From: Marinobacter adhaerens HP15
Lineage (GTDB): Bacteria > Pseudomonadota > Gammaproteobacteria > Pseudomonadales > Oleiphilaceae
Length of the DNA stretch: 64,000 nt
Assembly (NCBI RefSeq): GCF_000166295.1
Contig: NC_017506.1
Location: 2,604,001-2,668,000, forward strand
Direction: 5' to 3'
This document shows, one piece after another, positions 30,394 to 40,457 of the stretch; position 1 is the stretch's first letter, and every line of letters begins with the position of its first letter. The translations under genes and the position numbers were made by a program. A model generated the notes under the pieces. It did not search any database. It saw only the letters and a list, made by a program, of their open reading frames with translations, and was not told where the DNA came from.

Positions 30394-31575
30394 TCAGCCC
30401 AGCTTCTGCACAACCCATTGGCCACCCTGTTTGACCAGCTCACGGTCACAGCCTCTGGCGGCAGGGTTAACGCCCTCGTCTTCGGGAAGGGCACGAACAA
30501 CGGTTTCCGTCATTCTCAGACCGGAGATCACGCCTTCCAGGGCGGGGTCGTCATCCGCCGGCGCCCAGACAGCGCCGGCACTGCGAGTCACGCGCTCGCC
30601 AAGAGAGACGAGCGAGCGAATATCAAGACTGAATCCCGTTGCCGGGCGGGCGCGGCCAAAGTCACTTCCGATGGCATCATAACGGCCACCCTTGGCCACG
30701 GAATCGCCGTGGCCCGGCACGTAGGCTGCGAACACCAGGCCCGTGTGGTAGTTGTAGCCACGAAGCTCACAGAAATCGAATCCGAAGCTGATATCCGGGT
30801 AATCTCTTCCCAGCATGTCAGACACACGCCCAAGCTGGTCGAGTGCCGCGTCCAGGCTGTCAGAGGCACCCTGCAGGATCCGACGGGCCTCGTTCAAGGC
30901 TTCCGGGCCACCACTGACCCGGGCAAGCTCACGCAAACGAGCACCCGCAGAGCCTGGAGGGCAATGACCGAGCAGTTGATCAAGCTCCGGCACCGATTTA
31001 CGGGCCATGGCATCAAAAATGGCGCTCTCCGTATCCCGATCAAAGTCCGCCTCGCCGATCAGACTCTCATAGATGGCAACGTGAGCCAGATCCAGATGGA
31101 TACGGGGCAAGCCGGCAACCCTGAGGGTTTCCAGCATCAGGCTGATCACTTCCATATCCGCTGCTTCGGAGCCACTGCCAAACAGTTCGCAGCCGGCCTG
31201 AATCGGTGTTCGACCTGTCAGCATGTGCCTTGGGCGGGTGTGGAGTACGTGCCCGGCATAGCAAAGACGGGTGATCCCTTCCTGGCCCAGGGTATGAGCA
31301 TCAATGCGCGCCGCCTGAGGCGTCATATCGGCGCGAACACCCATCATCCGCCCGGTCAACTGATCGGTGAGCTTGAAAGTCTGAAGCTCCAGATCGTTTC
31401 CGGTTCCGGTAAACAGGGATTCGAGATATTCAATGAGCGGTGGGATTACCAGCTGGTAGCCCCAGCGCTGGCAGGTATCCATTACATCCCGACGCAGGGA
31501 TTCGATCCGTCCGGCCAGTGGGGGAAGAATGTCCTCTACCCCGTCTGGCAGTAACCAGCGATCAGATACTGTCAT
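30394..31575 (-). CDS. hisZ: ATP phosphoribosyltransferase regulatory subunit HisZ
   Basis: Class II aminoacyl-tRNA-synthetase-like protein that binds the short-form HisG, activating histidine synthesis and carrying feedback control. 393 residues with the motif-2-like LCYAGHVLHTRPRHMLTGRTPIQAGCELFG, and YNYHTGLVFAAYVPG near the C-terminus. It lacks a tRNA-binding C-terminal domain, separating it from HisS. Its place between hflC and purA matches the pseudomonad order. A terminator lies between hflC and hisZ, so it probably has its own promoter. Confidence 0.92.
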   Translation of the reverse strand: MTVSDRWLLPDGVEDILPPLAGRIESLRRDVMDTCQRWGYQLVIPPLIEYLESLFTGTGNDLELQTFKLTDQLTGRMMGVRADMTPQAARIDAHTLGQEGITRLCYAGHVLHTRPRHMLTGRTPIQAGCELFGSGSEAADMEVISLMLETLRVAGLPRIHLDLAHVAIYESLIGEADFDRDTESAIFDAMARKSVPELDQLLGHCPPGSAGARLRELARVSGGPEALNEARRILQGASDSLDAALDQLGRVSDMLGRDYPDISFGFDFCELRGYNYHTGLVFAAYVPGHGDSVAKGGRYDAIGSDFGRARPATGFSLDIRSLVSLGERVTRSAGAVWAPADDDPALEGVISGLRMTETVVRALPEDEGVNPAARGCDRELVKQGGQWVVQKLG

Positions 31576-31698
31576 GAGATTCCGTTGTCCGTTATATCCG
31601 CTCCGGCACAGTCGGCTGGGGGATCACACAGGATTTAAGGCGGCACTCGGCAAAAGCCCGACACAAAACCGGCAGAATTTTACACGGTTGCCGGGCAC

Positions 31699-31732
31699 AA
31701 AAAAACCGGAATACAGAGGTATTCCGGTTTTT
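31699..31732 (-). terminator. Intrinsic terminator after hflC
   Basis: A 13-bp stem (AAAAACCGGAATA with TATTCCGGTTTTT) and, on the minus strand, a T-run of seven, 18 bp after the hflC stop. Confidence 0.88.
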
Positions 31733-31749
31733 GGTCTCAACGTGCAGGG

Positions 31750-32625
31750 TTAACGGGCACCCTGCGGATCGTTCAGGAACTTCATGAACGCGCTGTTGGA
31801 ATCAATCACCATGATGTCATCCTTGCTCATGAAGGTATTGCGGTAAGCCTGCAGGCTTCGGTAGAAGCTGTAGAATTCCGCGTCGGAGCCGTAGGCATCG
31901 GCGTAAATTCTGGCCGCTTGACCGTCACCTTCACCCCGGGTTTCTTCTGACTGGGCAAAGGCTTCAGCCAAAATAACGGTTCTCTGACGATCCGCATCGG
32001 CCCGAATACCTTCGGCCAACTCCCTACCCCGCGAACGGAATTCCTGAGCCAGTTTCTCACGCTCGGTCGCCATCCGACGGTAGACGTTTTCGCTCACCTG
32101 ACCCGGGAATTCGATAGCCTTGACACGAATGTCCAGGACCTCGATCCCGAATTCATTCTGGGCGGTCTGGTTTACGCGATCCCGCAGAGTGTGCATCAGC
32201 TCATCCCGCTGGCCCGAGACCACTTCGACCATGGTCCGGATACCAAACTCGTCCCGCAGGCCGTTATCAACACGGGAGGACAACAGAGACTGAGCGCGGA
32301 ACTCGTCACCGCCGGTCGCCCGATAAAACTGGTCCACATCACGGATCTTCCAGGCAATATACGAATCCACATCCAGCGGTTTCTTCTCCACGGTCAGATA
32401 CTGCCGTGAGGGCAGATCCATGGTGAGAACCCGGATGTCGAATTCACGAACCTGGTCGATAACCGGAACCTTGAAATGGATACCGGCCTGGATATCGGTC
32501 TCTACCAGCTCACCGAACCGGAGCAGAACACCCCGATGGGTTTCCGGAATGATGTACACACTGGACAGTACCAGCAGGACAACGATCAGGGCGCCTGCAA
32601 GGCCCACTACACCTTTAGGTCCCAT
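31750..32625 (-). CDS. hflC: HflC, inner-membrane regulator of FtsH
   Basis: SPFH/prohibitin-domain protein that with HflK forms a large cage around the FtsH protease. One N-terminal membrane anchor (about 6-25, VVGLAGALIVVLLVLSSVYI), then the band-7 domain facing the periplasm, with the long helical AEGIRADADRQRTVILAEA region. 291 residues. It starts 2 bp after the hflK stop. Confidence 0.94.
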   Translation of the reverse strand: MGPKGVVGLAGALIVVLLVLSSVYIIPETHRGVLLRFGELVETDIQAGIHFKVPVIDQVREFDIRVLTMDLPSRQYLTVEKKPLDVDSYIAWKIRDVDQFYRATGGDEFRAQSLLSSRVDNGLRDEFGIRTMVEVVSGQRDELMHTLRDRVNQTAQNEFGIEVLDIRVKAIEFPGQVSENVYRRMATEREKLAQEFRSRGRELAEGIRADADRQRTVILAEAFAQSEETRGEGDGQAARIYADAYGSDAEFYSFYRSLQAYRNTFMSKDDIMVIDSNSAFMKFLNDPQGAR

Positions 32626-32627
32626 AA

Positions 32628-33815
32628 TTATCTGCTCCTCCGAACGGTAGTATCCTGCCTGCTTCGCAGTTCCTGAAGAACCTGATCAGTCAGGGTCTGG
32701 ATGTCCACGTTGCCCTGGTTGTTGCCGGAGGATGATCCACCGGTATGGGGCAGCGAGCCCCGGGTCAGTCGATCAAGCGGCAGGTACATCATGTTGCCAC
32801 TGCTCTCCGTGTCAACCAGGATCTTGCTGCTGTTAGCAAGGACTTCTTCGACCGTCTGTAGGTACAAACGTTCGCGAGTGACTGTCGGAGACATCTGATA
32901 GACGGCCAGAAGCTCAAGGAAACGCGAGGTCTCACCACGTGCCCGCTCGATCACCTCTTCCTTGTAGGCGTTGGCTTCTTCGATCATGCGCTGGGCCTCA
33001 CCACGAGCCTCCGGAACGATCCGGTTGCGGTAGGTTTCAGCTTCTTCCTTCACCCGCTGCTCGTCCTCACGGGCCCTCTGGACTTCACGGAAGGCATCCT
33101 GGACCGCTGGTGGTGGCTGGGTGCTTTCAACGTTAACCCGCACCAATTCCAGGCCGGTGCCGTATTCCCGCAGGAACATCTGGAGCCTTTGCTCGACCCG
33201 CACGGCCAGTTCTGCACGACCTTCGGTCAGTACGTCGTCGAGTGTCGAGCTACCGACCTCGTGACGGATCGCACTATCCGTTGCAAAGGCCAGTGCCTGG
33301 TTGGAGTCACGCACATTCAGCACGTAGGCTTCTGCGTCGCCAACGCGGTACTGCACCTGGAGGTCAACCGTTACCAGGTTTTCGTCCTGGGTCAGCATCT
33401 GGCCACTGGACTCAGCGGTACGCACGTTAGTCACGCGGACCTTGGTGACGCTATCGATCAGCGGCACCTTGAATCTCAGGCCAGGATTCTCGGTCTGGTG
33501 GTATTCACCGAAACGGAGAACCACCGCCCGCTCCTGTTCGTCCACGGTATAGAAGGACTGGAAGATGACATAGCCGACCACCAGTATGGCTGCCAGTGCG
33601 AGAATCGCACCAAAACCACCGGCGCTGCCGCCGCTACTGCCACCGCTGCCGCCGGACTTGCCACCCTTGCCGCCCAGCATCTTGTTGAGCTTGTCGAGAC
33701 CTTTTTTCAGCGCCTCATCGAGGTCTGGCGGCCCCTGATCATTGCCGCGTCGACCACCACCGGTACCCCAGGGGTCATTGTCGTTACGGTTTCCACCCGG
33801 TTCGTTCCAGGCCAT
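32628..33815 (-). CDS. hflK: HflK, inner-membrane regulator of FtsH
   Basis: Partner of HflC. The glycine-rich cytoplasmic head (GGNRNDNDPWGTGGGRRGNDQG, then a GGKGGKSGG run to about residue 68) is typical. A membrane segment at about 70-90 and the SPFH domain with FGEYHQTENPGLRFKVPLID follow. 395 residues, ending in a Ser/Gly/Gln-rich tail. Located 83 bp after hflX. Confidence 0.94.
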   Translation of the reverse strand: MAWNEPGGNRNDNDPWGTGGGRRGNDQGPPDLDEALKKGLDKLNKMLGGKGGKSGGSGGSSGGSAGGFGAILALAAILVVGYVIFQSFYTVDEQERAVVLRFGEYHQTENPGLRFKVPLIDSVTKVRVTNVRTAESSGQMLTQDENLVTVDLQVQYRVGDAEAYVLNVRDSNQALAFATDSAIRHEVGSSTLDDVLTEGRAELAVRVEQRLQMFLREYGTGLELVRVNVESTQPPPAVQDAFREVQRAREDEQRVKEEAETYRNRIVPEARGEAQRMIEEANAYKEEVIERARGETSRFLELLAVYQMSPTVTRERLYLQTVEEVLANSSKILVDTESSGNMMYLPLDRLTRGSLPHTGGSSSGNNQGNVDIQTLTDQVLQELRSRQDTTVRRSR

Positions 33816-33898
33816 AGTGCTCTCCGTTACTGACTTATAAATAGAATGGCTGCAAATACTAGGGATTTATCTCCGCCCCGGCAATAGCCGCTGCGGTT

Positions 33899-35197
33899 TC
33901 AGGCGTGACCCACGTCCAGCCTGACTGACTTTTCATTCACACCGGCGCGGCTCAACAGCTGATGCCAATCCCGGTTCTGCAGACGCACCTCAACCACCGT
34001 GTCGCCGGTATCCCGGTATTCCTCGCTGATCACCGATCCTGCCTCATGCAAAAGTGCACGCAGTTTGCCATCCGCGGGACCCAGCAGGACAAAGTGGTGA
34101 ACGACGTCTTCGGCCACACGCTCCACGATCGCATCGAACAAGCCGTCCAGGCCTTCGCCAGTAACCGCGGAAACCCACGCTCTCACCGGGATACCCTCTT
34201 CGTTGCGCTCAACCCGAGGCGTGAAATTTTCAAGCAGATCAATCTTGTTGAACACCTGCAGCATGGGAATGTCGTCCGCCCCGATCTCCGCAAGCACTTC
34301 CTCAACCTGCTCAATGTTCTCCTCGCGGCGCGGGTCATGGCTGTCGATGATGTGAAGCAGCAGCGTCGCCTGTGTTGTTTCCTCAAGCGTCGCCCGGAAC
34401 GCCTCAACCAGCTTGTGCGGCAGATGCCGGATGAAGCCCACGGTGTCGGCCATTACGACCGGCCCGACATCCGGAAGTTCCAGCCGCCGCAACGTCGGAT
34501 CCAGCGTGGCGAACAGCTGGTCTGCAGCATATACGGAGGAAGTGGTAATACGGTTGAATAAAGTGGATTTACCGGCGTTGGTATATCCAACCAGCGATAC
34601 GGTGGGAATGTCAGCCCGCTGTCGGGCCCTGCGGCCCTGGTTGCGCTGGCGACGAACCTTTTCCAGACGCTTGTGGATAGACTTGATGCGCTCCCGCAAG
34701 AGCCGGCGGTCGGTTTCCAGCTGGGTTTCACCAGGCCCGCGCAGCCCGATACCACCTTTCTGTCGCTCAAGGTGGGTCCAGCCCCGAACCAGTCGCGTGG
34801 ACATATGCTCGAGCTGCGCCAACTCTACCTGAAGCTTACCTTCGTGAGTCCGTGCCCGCTGAGCGAAGATATCAAGAATCACACCGGTGCGGTCCAGCAC
34901 ACGGCACTTGAGCTCGTGCTCAATGTTGCGCTCCTGGCGTGGGCTCAGGGCATGGTTGAACAACACCACATCCGCTTCGTTCGCCGCTACTGCATCACGA
35001 ATTTCTTCCAGCTTGCCCTCACCAACGAAAAATCTGGGGCTGGGCTGCTTGCGGGACCCGGTAACGGTTGAGACAGGCTCGACACCGGCAGAGGTGACCA
35101 GTTCCCGGAACTCACCGGGGTCTTCGGTACCATCGTGGGCAGTAAAATCGATGTGGACGAGGACCGCGCGCTCACCGACATCAGGACGTTCAAACAA
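33899..35197 (-). CDS. hflX: Ribosome-splitting GTPase HflX
   Basis: GTPase that rescues stalled or heat-damaged ribosomes by splitting 70S particles. The N-terminal HflX domain contains VLFNHALSPRQERNIE. A coiled-coil linker leads to the G domain: G1 GYTNAGKST, G3 DTVGFI, G4 NKID. The C-terminal tail ends KSVRLDVGHA. 432 residues. It lies downstream of hfq, as in E. coli. Confidence 0.95.
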   Translation of the reverse strand: MFERPDVGERAVLVHIDFTAHDGTEDPGEFRELVTSAGVEPVSTVTGSRKQPSPRFFVGEGKLEEIRDAVAANEADVVLFNHALSPRQERNIEHELKCRVLDRTGVILDIFAQRARTHEGKLQVELAQLEHMSTRLVRGWTHLERQKGGIGLRGPGETQLETDRRLLRERIKSIHKRLEKVRRQRNQGRRARQRADIPTVSLVGYTNAGKSTLFNRITTSSVYAADQLFATLDPTLRRLELPDVGPVVMADTVGFIRHLPHKLVEAFRATLEETTQATLLLHIIDSHDPRREENIEQVEEVLAEIGADDIPMLQVFNKIDLLENFTPRVERNEEGIPVRAWVSAVTGEGLDGLFDAIVERVAEDVVHHFVLLGPADGKLRALLHEAGSVISEEYRDTGDTVVEVRLQNRDWHQLLSRAGVNEKSVRLDVGHA

Positions 35198-35315
35198 TTG
35201 GCATCAACTCCGGGGTAAACCCATGATGAGGGTCATAAAAACAAACACCCGCGGCCACAAGACCCCTTGTCGGGATCCTCTGGAACGCGGGTGGCAAGAT
35301 CGGGAAACGGATGGA

Positions 35316-35567
35316 TCAGTCTTCAGACTCGCCCTCTCCTCCCGGAGCCTGCTGCGGAATGCGGACATTTCGGGCAGGAACCACAGTGGAAATAGCGTGC
35401 TTGTAGACCATCTGGCTGACAGTATTTTTCAGCAAAATCACGAACTGGTCGAAAGACTCAATCTGGCCCTGAAGCTTGATACCGTTGACCAGAAAGATGG
35501 AAACCGGAATGCGTTCCTTGCGCAATGCATTGAGGTAAGGGTCTTGTAACGAATGCCCTTTTGACAT
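35316..35567 (-). CDS. hfq: RNA chaperone Hfq
   Basis: 83-residue Sm-like hexameric RNA chaperone for small-RNA regulation. [24 protein letters not shown] opens the Sm1 motif, and [22 protein letters not shown] is Sm2 with the conserved YKHA. The short tail ([13 protein letters not shown]) is of Pseudomonas type rather than the long E. coli tail. AGGAG lies about 7 nt before the ATG. The miaA reading frame, as sequenced, runs 130 bp into this gene in another frame. Confidence 0.97.
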   Translation of the reverse strand: MSKGHSLQDPYLNALRKERIPVSIFLVNGIKLQGQIESFDQFVILLKNTVSQMVYKHAISTVVPARNVRIPQQAPGGEGESED

Positions 35568-36631
35568 GTGTTTTCTCCTGTTTTTAGTAAATGCAGATCG
35601 TCATTTGTCAAAATTAAATGTGGTGCGAAGTCGGATTTTTTCAAGGCTACCTCAGCGATATGTTTGTCGCCGCTGTCCAGCCAGTCCACATCTGACCACT
35701 TGCGCAACCAGGTCAACTGCCGCTTCGCCAGTTGGCGTGTTGCTGCCACTCCCTTGCTGACAAATGTCTCGTAGTCGTCTTCCCCGGACAAATAGCTCCA
35801 GGCCTGGCGATATCCGACACAACGCATGGAAGGGAGATCAGGGTGCAGGTCGTCCCGGATCATCAGAGCCCGAACTTCATCAACGAACCCCGACTCCAGC
35901 ATTTTCAGAAACCGCAGGCGAATCCGCTCATGAAGCACCCGCCGCTCAGGCGGCGTCATGGCAAGTTGAATTACAGTATACGGAAGCAAAGATGTTTCGT
36001 CTGCCTGCCAGCGAGTGAAATAGGTGTAATCCTCAATGTCGCCGACCTGCGCCACTGCCGTCGTTTGCTCACAGGCACCCTGATCGGCTCGCCAGAACTC
36101 CGAAATCGGCTTGCCGGTAAGGCGCAATACCTCCAGGGCCCGCATCAGACGCTGCCGGTTGTTCGGATGGATCCGCTCGGCTGCCACCGGATCACTGGCC
36201 CGCAGCTCTTCATGCAAAGCCTCCCAACCCCGCTCCTCTGCCTCCTGCTCCAGCGCCCGTCGTACGTCGGGGCTGGCGGATGGCAGACCGGACATTCCAT
36301 GCAGCAACGCTTTGAAATACATCATGGTGCCGCCGACTAGAAGCGGGATCCTGCCTGCGGCCGTTATTTCGGCCATGGCGGTCAGCGCGTCCCGACGGAA
36401 ATCCGCAGCGGAGTATGTTTCCGCCGGATCGCAGATATCAATCAGCCTGTGGGGCGCCCGCGCGAGCTCTGCGGCCGTGGGTTTGGCCGTTCCGATATCC
36501 ATACCCCGATAGATCATTGCGGAATCTACGCTGATGATGTCGCAAGGCAGGTGGTCGCAGAGCGCCATGGCCAGGTCGGTCTTTCCGGAAGCCGTGGGCC
36601 CCATCAGAAAGATGGCAGGAGGCAGTGGCAC
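35438..36631 (-). CDS. miaA: tRNA dimethylallyltransferase MiaA (3' end uncertain)
   Basis: Adds the dimethylallyl group to A37 of tRNA, the first step before MiaB. P-loop GPTASGKT at 11-18, then [16 protein letters not shown] and [16 protein letters not shown]. The start is GTG 36631, 1 nt after the mutL stop. The frame gives 397 residues, about 70 more than the family, because it continues through the first 130 bp of hfq. If the A6 run (35636-35641, minus strand) had five A's, the protein would end at 35614 with about 339 residues, leaving a normal gap to hfq. I favour that reading. Confidence 0.85.
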   Translation of the reverse strand: MPLPPAIFLMGPTASGKTDLAMALCDHLPCDIISVDSAMIYRGMDIGTAKPTAAELARAPHRLIDICDPAETYSAADFRRDALTAMAEITAAGRIPLLVGGTMMYFKALLHGMSGLPSASPDVRRALEQEAEERGWEALHEELRASDPVAAERIHPNNRQRLMRALEVLRLTGKPISEFWRADQGACEQTTAVAQVGDIEDYTYFTRWQADETSLLPYTVIQLAMTPPERRVLHERIRLRFLKMLESGFVDEVRALMIRDDLHPDLPSMRCVGYRQAWSYLSGEDDYETFVSKGVAATRQLAKRQLTWLRKWSDVDWLDSGDKHIAEVALKKSDFAPHLILTNDDLHLLKTGENTCQKGIRYKTLTSMHCARNAFRFPSFWSTVSSFRARLSLSTSS

Positions 36632-36632
36632 C

Positions 36633-38542
36633 TCAGCGCCCCCGGAGAAACAGCTTGTCCAGCTCAGACATGGTCACCAGGGTCCATGTCGGCCGGCCAT
36701 GGTTGCACTGGCCACTGCGCTCGGTCGCCTCCATGTCCCTGAGCAGCGAATTCATCTCGGGAATGGTCAACTGCCGGTTGGCACGCACCGAACCATGGCA
36801 TGCCATGGTGCCGAGCAGCTCATGCGTCACCGCCTCGACGCGATCACTCTGACCGTGCTCAATGAGATCCGCCAGAACGTCACGCACCAGCTGTTCTGTG
36901 TCAGCACCCCGCAGAAGCGCGGGCACCTGCCGCACGGCGAGGGTTTCCGGACCAATCCGCTCAATCTGGAGACCCAGCTTCTGCAGTTCTTCACCGTGAC
37001 TCTCGGTCAGGGCGGCTTCTTTTGGCTGACCGCCAGCGACAGCGGCACCAGCAACGGCTGGCTTTTAAGGTCCTGCTCGGCAAGCGCCCGCTTCATTCGC
37101 TCATAGGTAATGCGCTCGTGGGCCGCGTGCATGTCCACAACAATGAGCCCCGCACGACCCTGGGCAAGAATATAGATCCCGTGCAGCTGGGCGATGGCAT
37201 ATCCGAGCGGCGGCTCCTGGTCACTGTCTGCAGGCGGTGTTGGCATTGGCGTGGCGGCGCGATCGCTTACGGGCATGGCCTGCTGTCCGTCGCTCCCGCC
37301 ACCGGCATTCAGGGACTGATAAAACGCCATCTGATCGCTGGCGCGCCACTCCTGTTGGGGCTGCGACTGTCCGCCAAAGCCAGCGCCTGAGCCGCCGGGG
37401 TAACCATAGCTGGATACCGATGGCTGGCCGTTCCAGCCCGCCTCTGCAGAGGCACCGGTGGCCGGAACGGCTTCCTGACCCTGGGTGACTGCTTCGCGAC
37501 CAAAGGACTGCGCCACCGCGCCGCGGAAATGATCGTCCGGCCGGACATCGGCCAGCGCCTTGTGCAGGGTTCTGAAGATGAAATCGTGAACCAGCCGACC
37601 ATCCCGGAACCGGACCTCGTGCTTGGTCGGGTGGACGTTTACATCGACGGTGGCGGGGTCGACTTCCAGATACAATACAAACGCCGGGTGCCGGTTATTG
37701 TAGAGCACATCCCGATAGGCCTGGCGCACGGCATGAGCTACCAGGCGGTCACGAATAACGCGGCCGTTGACGAAGAAATACTGAAGATCGGCCTGGCTGC
37801 GCGAAAATGTGGGAAGAGCGACCCAACCCCACAGGCGCAGCCCGGTGGCCTCCGCATCAATAACCACCGCGTTATCGATAAACTGCTGGCCGCACAGGGA
37901 TCCAATCCGACGCTCGCGATCGAGGGCCGATTCCGCTGGCCTGAGGCTTTGAACGACACGCTGGTTATGGCGCAACGTGAAGCCGGCATCGAAACGGCTC
38001 AGCGCTTGGCGCCGCACACATTCTTCGACGTGATTGAATTCTGTCTTTTCAGTACGCAGGAATTTGCGGCGAGCCGGGGTGTTAAAAAACAGGTCGCGCA
38101 CTTCAACGGTCGTTCCGACAGGGTGCGCTGCCGGCGAAATTCTCGCGTCCATTTCCCGGCCCTCGACCTCGACCCGAGAGGCCGCTTCCTGCGACTCGGT
38201 CCTTGAGGTCAGGGTAAGACGAGAGACAGAGCTGATACTGGCAAGCGCTTCTCCCCGGAAACCCAGGGACGCCACGGCTTCCAGATCGTCCAGACTGGCA
38301 ATCTTGCTGGTCGCATGGCGGCTTAGCGCCAGGGGAAGATCGTCTTCCTCAATACCACTGCCGTCATCCCGAACTCGAATCAGCTTGACGCCGCCCTGCT
38401 CCACCTCAACATCGACGCGGTTGGCGCCGGCATCCAGGGCATTTTCAACCAGTTCTTTGACGACAGACGCGGGGCGCTCAACCACCTCACCCGCGGCAAT
38501 CTGGTTCGCGAGCCGTGGTGACAGCAATCGAATGGGGGGCAT
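36633..38542 (-). pseudogene. mutL: DNA mismatch repair protein MutL, frameshifted in the sequence given
   Basis: MutL couples MutS mismatch recognition to repair. The N-terminal GHKL ATPase is complete: [42 protein letters not shown]. The variable linker is Gln/Gly/Ser-rich, and the C-terminal dimerisation domain begins with [26 protein letters not shown]. The frame stops at 37007 after SQKKPP. A single G missing near 37019 would continue it as [15 protein letters not shown] into a second frame, ending LDKLFLRGR at 36633. As given, the C-terminal domain is cut; error or true mutator allele. Confidence 0.88.
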
Positions 38543-38562
38543 GTTACAGAAAAACCTCTTGA

Positions 38563-39921
38563 TCAGGACGCGGGAATACGAATGGTTTGCCCTACCATAA
38601 CACGGTCGTCCCGAAGGTCGTTAAACTGCATCAGCTCACTGACGGTCGTCTGATTTTTCCGGGCCACGCCGGATAGCGTGTCTCCACGCTGTATCCGGTA
38701 GTGACTGATGCTGTTTTCACCCTGGCGATTCTGTTTTTGCCACGCCAGCAGGGTTCCAGGCGGCGGCGTTTTCTGGAAGTAGTCATCAATGCCTTTCATG
38801 ATGGCGCCGGCCAGCTTGTTGCGATACCACTCAGTGGCCAGGTTTTTCTCTTCCTGGGGATTCGATATGAAGCCCGCTTCCACGAGGATGGAGGGAATAT
38901 CCGGTGATTTCAGAACCGCAAAAGCGGCCTGCTCCACGCCAGGCTTGTGCAACTTCGCCACGCCGCCCAATTTGCCCAGGACCGAACTGCCAACCCCCAG
39001 ACTGGCGTTGATACTGGCCGTCATGGAGAGGTCCAGCAGAACACCGGCAAGCATGTCGTCACGGCCATCAAGGGACAGCCCGCCGGCACCGCCGATCAGA
39101 TCCGACCGGTTCTCACTATTGGCCAGCCAACGGGCAGTTTCACTGGTGGCGCCGCGTTGGGAAAGGGCGAAGACCGAGGCACCTTTGGGTTGTGGTGTAC
39201 GGAAGGCGTCGGCATGGACCGAGACGAACAGGTCAGCGCTGTATTTCCTGGCCAGAATCGTGCGATTGCGAAGGCCAATGTAGTAGTCCCCGGTTCTGGT
39301 CAGCTTGGCGGTATAACCCGGCCGATCATTGATGAGGTTGGCCAGGGTTTTCGCCATTTTCAGAACCACGTCCTTTTCACGGGTTCCCCGCGGACCAATA
39401 GCACCCGGATCTTCCCCGCCGTGCCCGGCATCAATGACCACAATAACGTCCCGCTTCCCGGATGAATCCTGGGTCACGGTGGGCGTTGTCGCCTTTTCCA
39501 GCCGGCTACCGCTTTCATCAATCAGGTCGACCACCAGTCTGTGGCCGTACTGCTGATTCGGCTCGAGCTGAAAACTCCGCGGTTTGATGTCAGCCTTGAG
39601 ATCCAGAACGACGCGCAAATCGGTGCCGTTTCTGGGGGCACTGCGGATTCTCTTGATCGGACTGCCGGAAAGGTCCAGACCGGAAAAATCGGTCTTCAGG
39701 TTGGCATTCTTGAGATCGATCACCAGCCGCGCCGGGCCGCTCAGGGAGAAAATGTTGTGCTCCACCTGCCCGCCAGTGTCCAGCACCAGCCGGGTATGAT
39801 CGGGCGCGGGCCAGATACGGGCACTCTCGACCTGTGTCGCCGCCGAACCGTGAAACGCCAATGTCACAAGCAATAGCGCAATCGGCCAAACCAGTTGTTT
39901 ACTCAGCTTTGCACAATTCAT
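38563..39921 (-). CDS. amiB: N-acetylmuramoyl-L-alanine amidase AmiB
   Basis: Periplasmic zinc amidase that splits septal peptidoglycan at division. From ATG 39921: a signal peptide to about residue 27, an AMIN domain (about 30-125) for septal targeting, Amidase_3 catalytic domain with [15 protein letters not shown] and [12 protein letters not shown], and a C-terminal LysM ([23 protein letters not shown] to IRIP). 452 residues. The frame stays open to 40125 over tsaE, but that part has no signal-peptide character. Gene order tsaE-amiB-mutL is conserved in E. coli and Pseudomonas. Confidence 0.93.
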   Translation of the reverse strand: MNCAKLSKQLVWPIALLLVTLAFHGSAATQVESARIWPAPDHTRLVLDTGGQVEHNIFSLSGPARLVIDLKNANLKTDFSGLDLSGSPIKRIRSAPRNGTDLRVVLDLKADIKPRSFQLEPNQQYGHRLVVDLIDESGSRLEKATTPTVTQDSSGKRDVIVVIDAGHGGEDPGAIGPRGTREKDVVLKMAKTLANLINDRPGYTAKLTRTGDYYIGLRNRTILARKYSADLFVSVHADAFRTPQPKGASVFALSQRGATSETARWLANSENRSDLIGGAGGLSLDGRDDMLAGVLLDLSMTASINASLGVGSSVLGKLGGVAKLHKPGVEQAAFAVLKSPDIPSILVEAGFISNPQEEKNLATEWYRNKLAGAIMKGIDDYFQKTPPPGTLLAWQKQNRQGENSISHYRIQRGDTLSGVARKNQTTVSELMQFNDLRDDRVMVGQTIRIPAS

Positions 39922-39959
39922 AAAGCTTACCTGCCAGTTTATTCCCGGTTCCGAGCTCA

Positions 39960-40457
39960 CTATGACGCCGGACCAATCAACTCCAGTTCGTTCAGCACCC
40001 CGGCGCCCAGCTCTGAGCGGGCCCTGAGGACTACAGAGCGCCCCTCTCCCCGGGTTTCGAGATGAACCTCCAGGTCCGGCTCGGGCAATATGCCCTTGCC
40101 TCTCTCGGGCCACTCGATCAGGCACAGGTTTTCGGCGGAAAAATAATCGCGGATGCCCATGTATTCCAGTTCTTCGGCGTCGCCCAGGCGATAAAGATCA
40201 AAATGGTATGTCGGTGGATTCAGAGTCTCGTAGGGCTCTACCAGGGTATAGGTCGGGCTCTTTACGGCCCCCTCATGACCCAATCCGCGCATGACGCCCC
40301 GACTGATGGTGGTTTTACCCATGCCAAGCTCACCATCCAGATAAACAACCAGGCCATGGCCAGACTCCACGACGGTCCTGGCCAGCTCCCGACCGAGATG
40401 CTCGGTTTCGGCCTCGTTCTCCAGAAAAACCCGACGCTCGTTACCCATTATGCTCAT
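39960..40457 (-). CDS. tsaE: tRNA t6A biosynthesis ATPase TsaE
   Basis: 165-residue P-loop ATPase needed with TsaB, TsaC and TsaD for N6-threonylcarbamoyl-A37. Walker A GELGMGKTT, then SPTYTLVEPYE and the HFDLYRLGDAEELEYMG segment, all typical. It overlaps the nnr stop by 4 bp (ATGA). Confidence 0.93.
   Translation of the reverse strand: MSIMGNERRVFLENEAETEHLGRELARTVVESGHGLVVYLDGELGMGKTTISRGVMRGLGHEGAVKSPTYTLVEPYETLNPPTYHFDLYRLGDAEELEYMGIRDYFSAENLCLIEWPERGKGILPEPDLEVHLETRGEGRSVVLRARSELGAGVLNELELIGPAS

Noticed and set aside
38563-40125. Extended amiB start at 40125
   Set aside because: It overlaps tsaE, and the signal peptide begins only at 39921.
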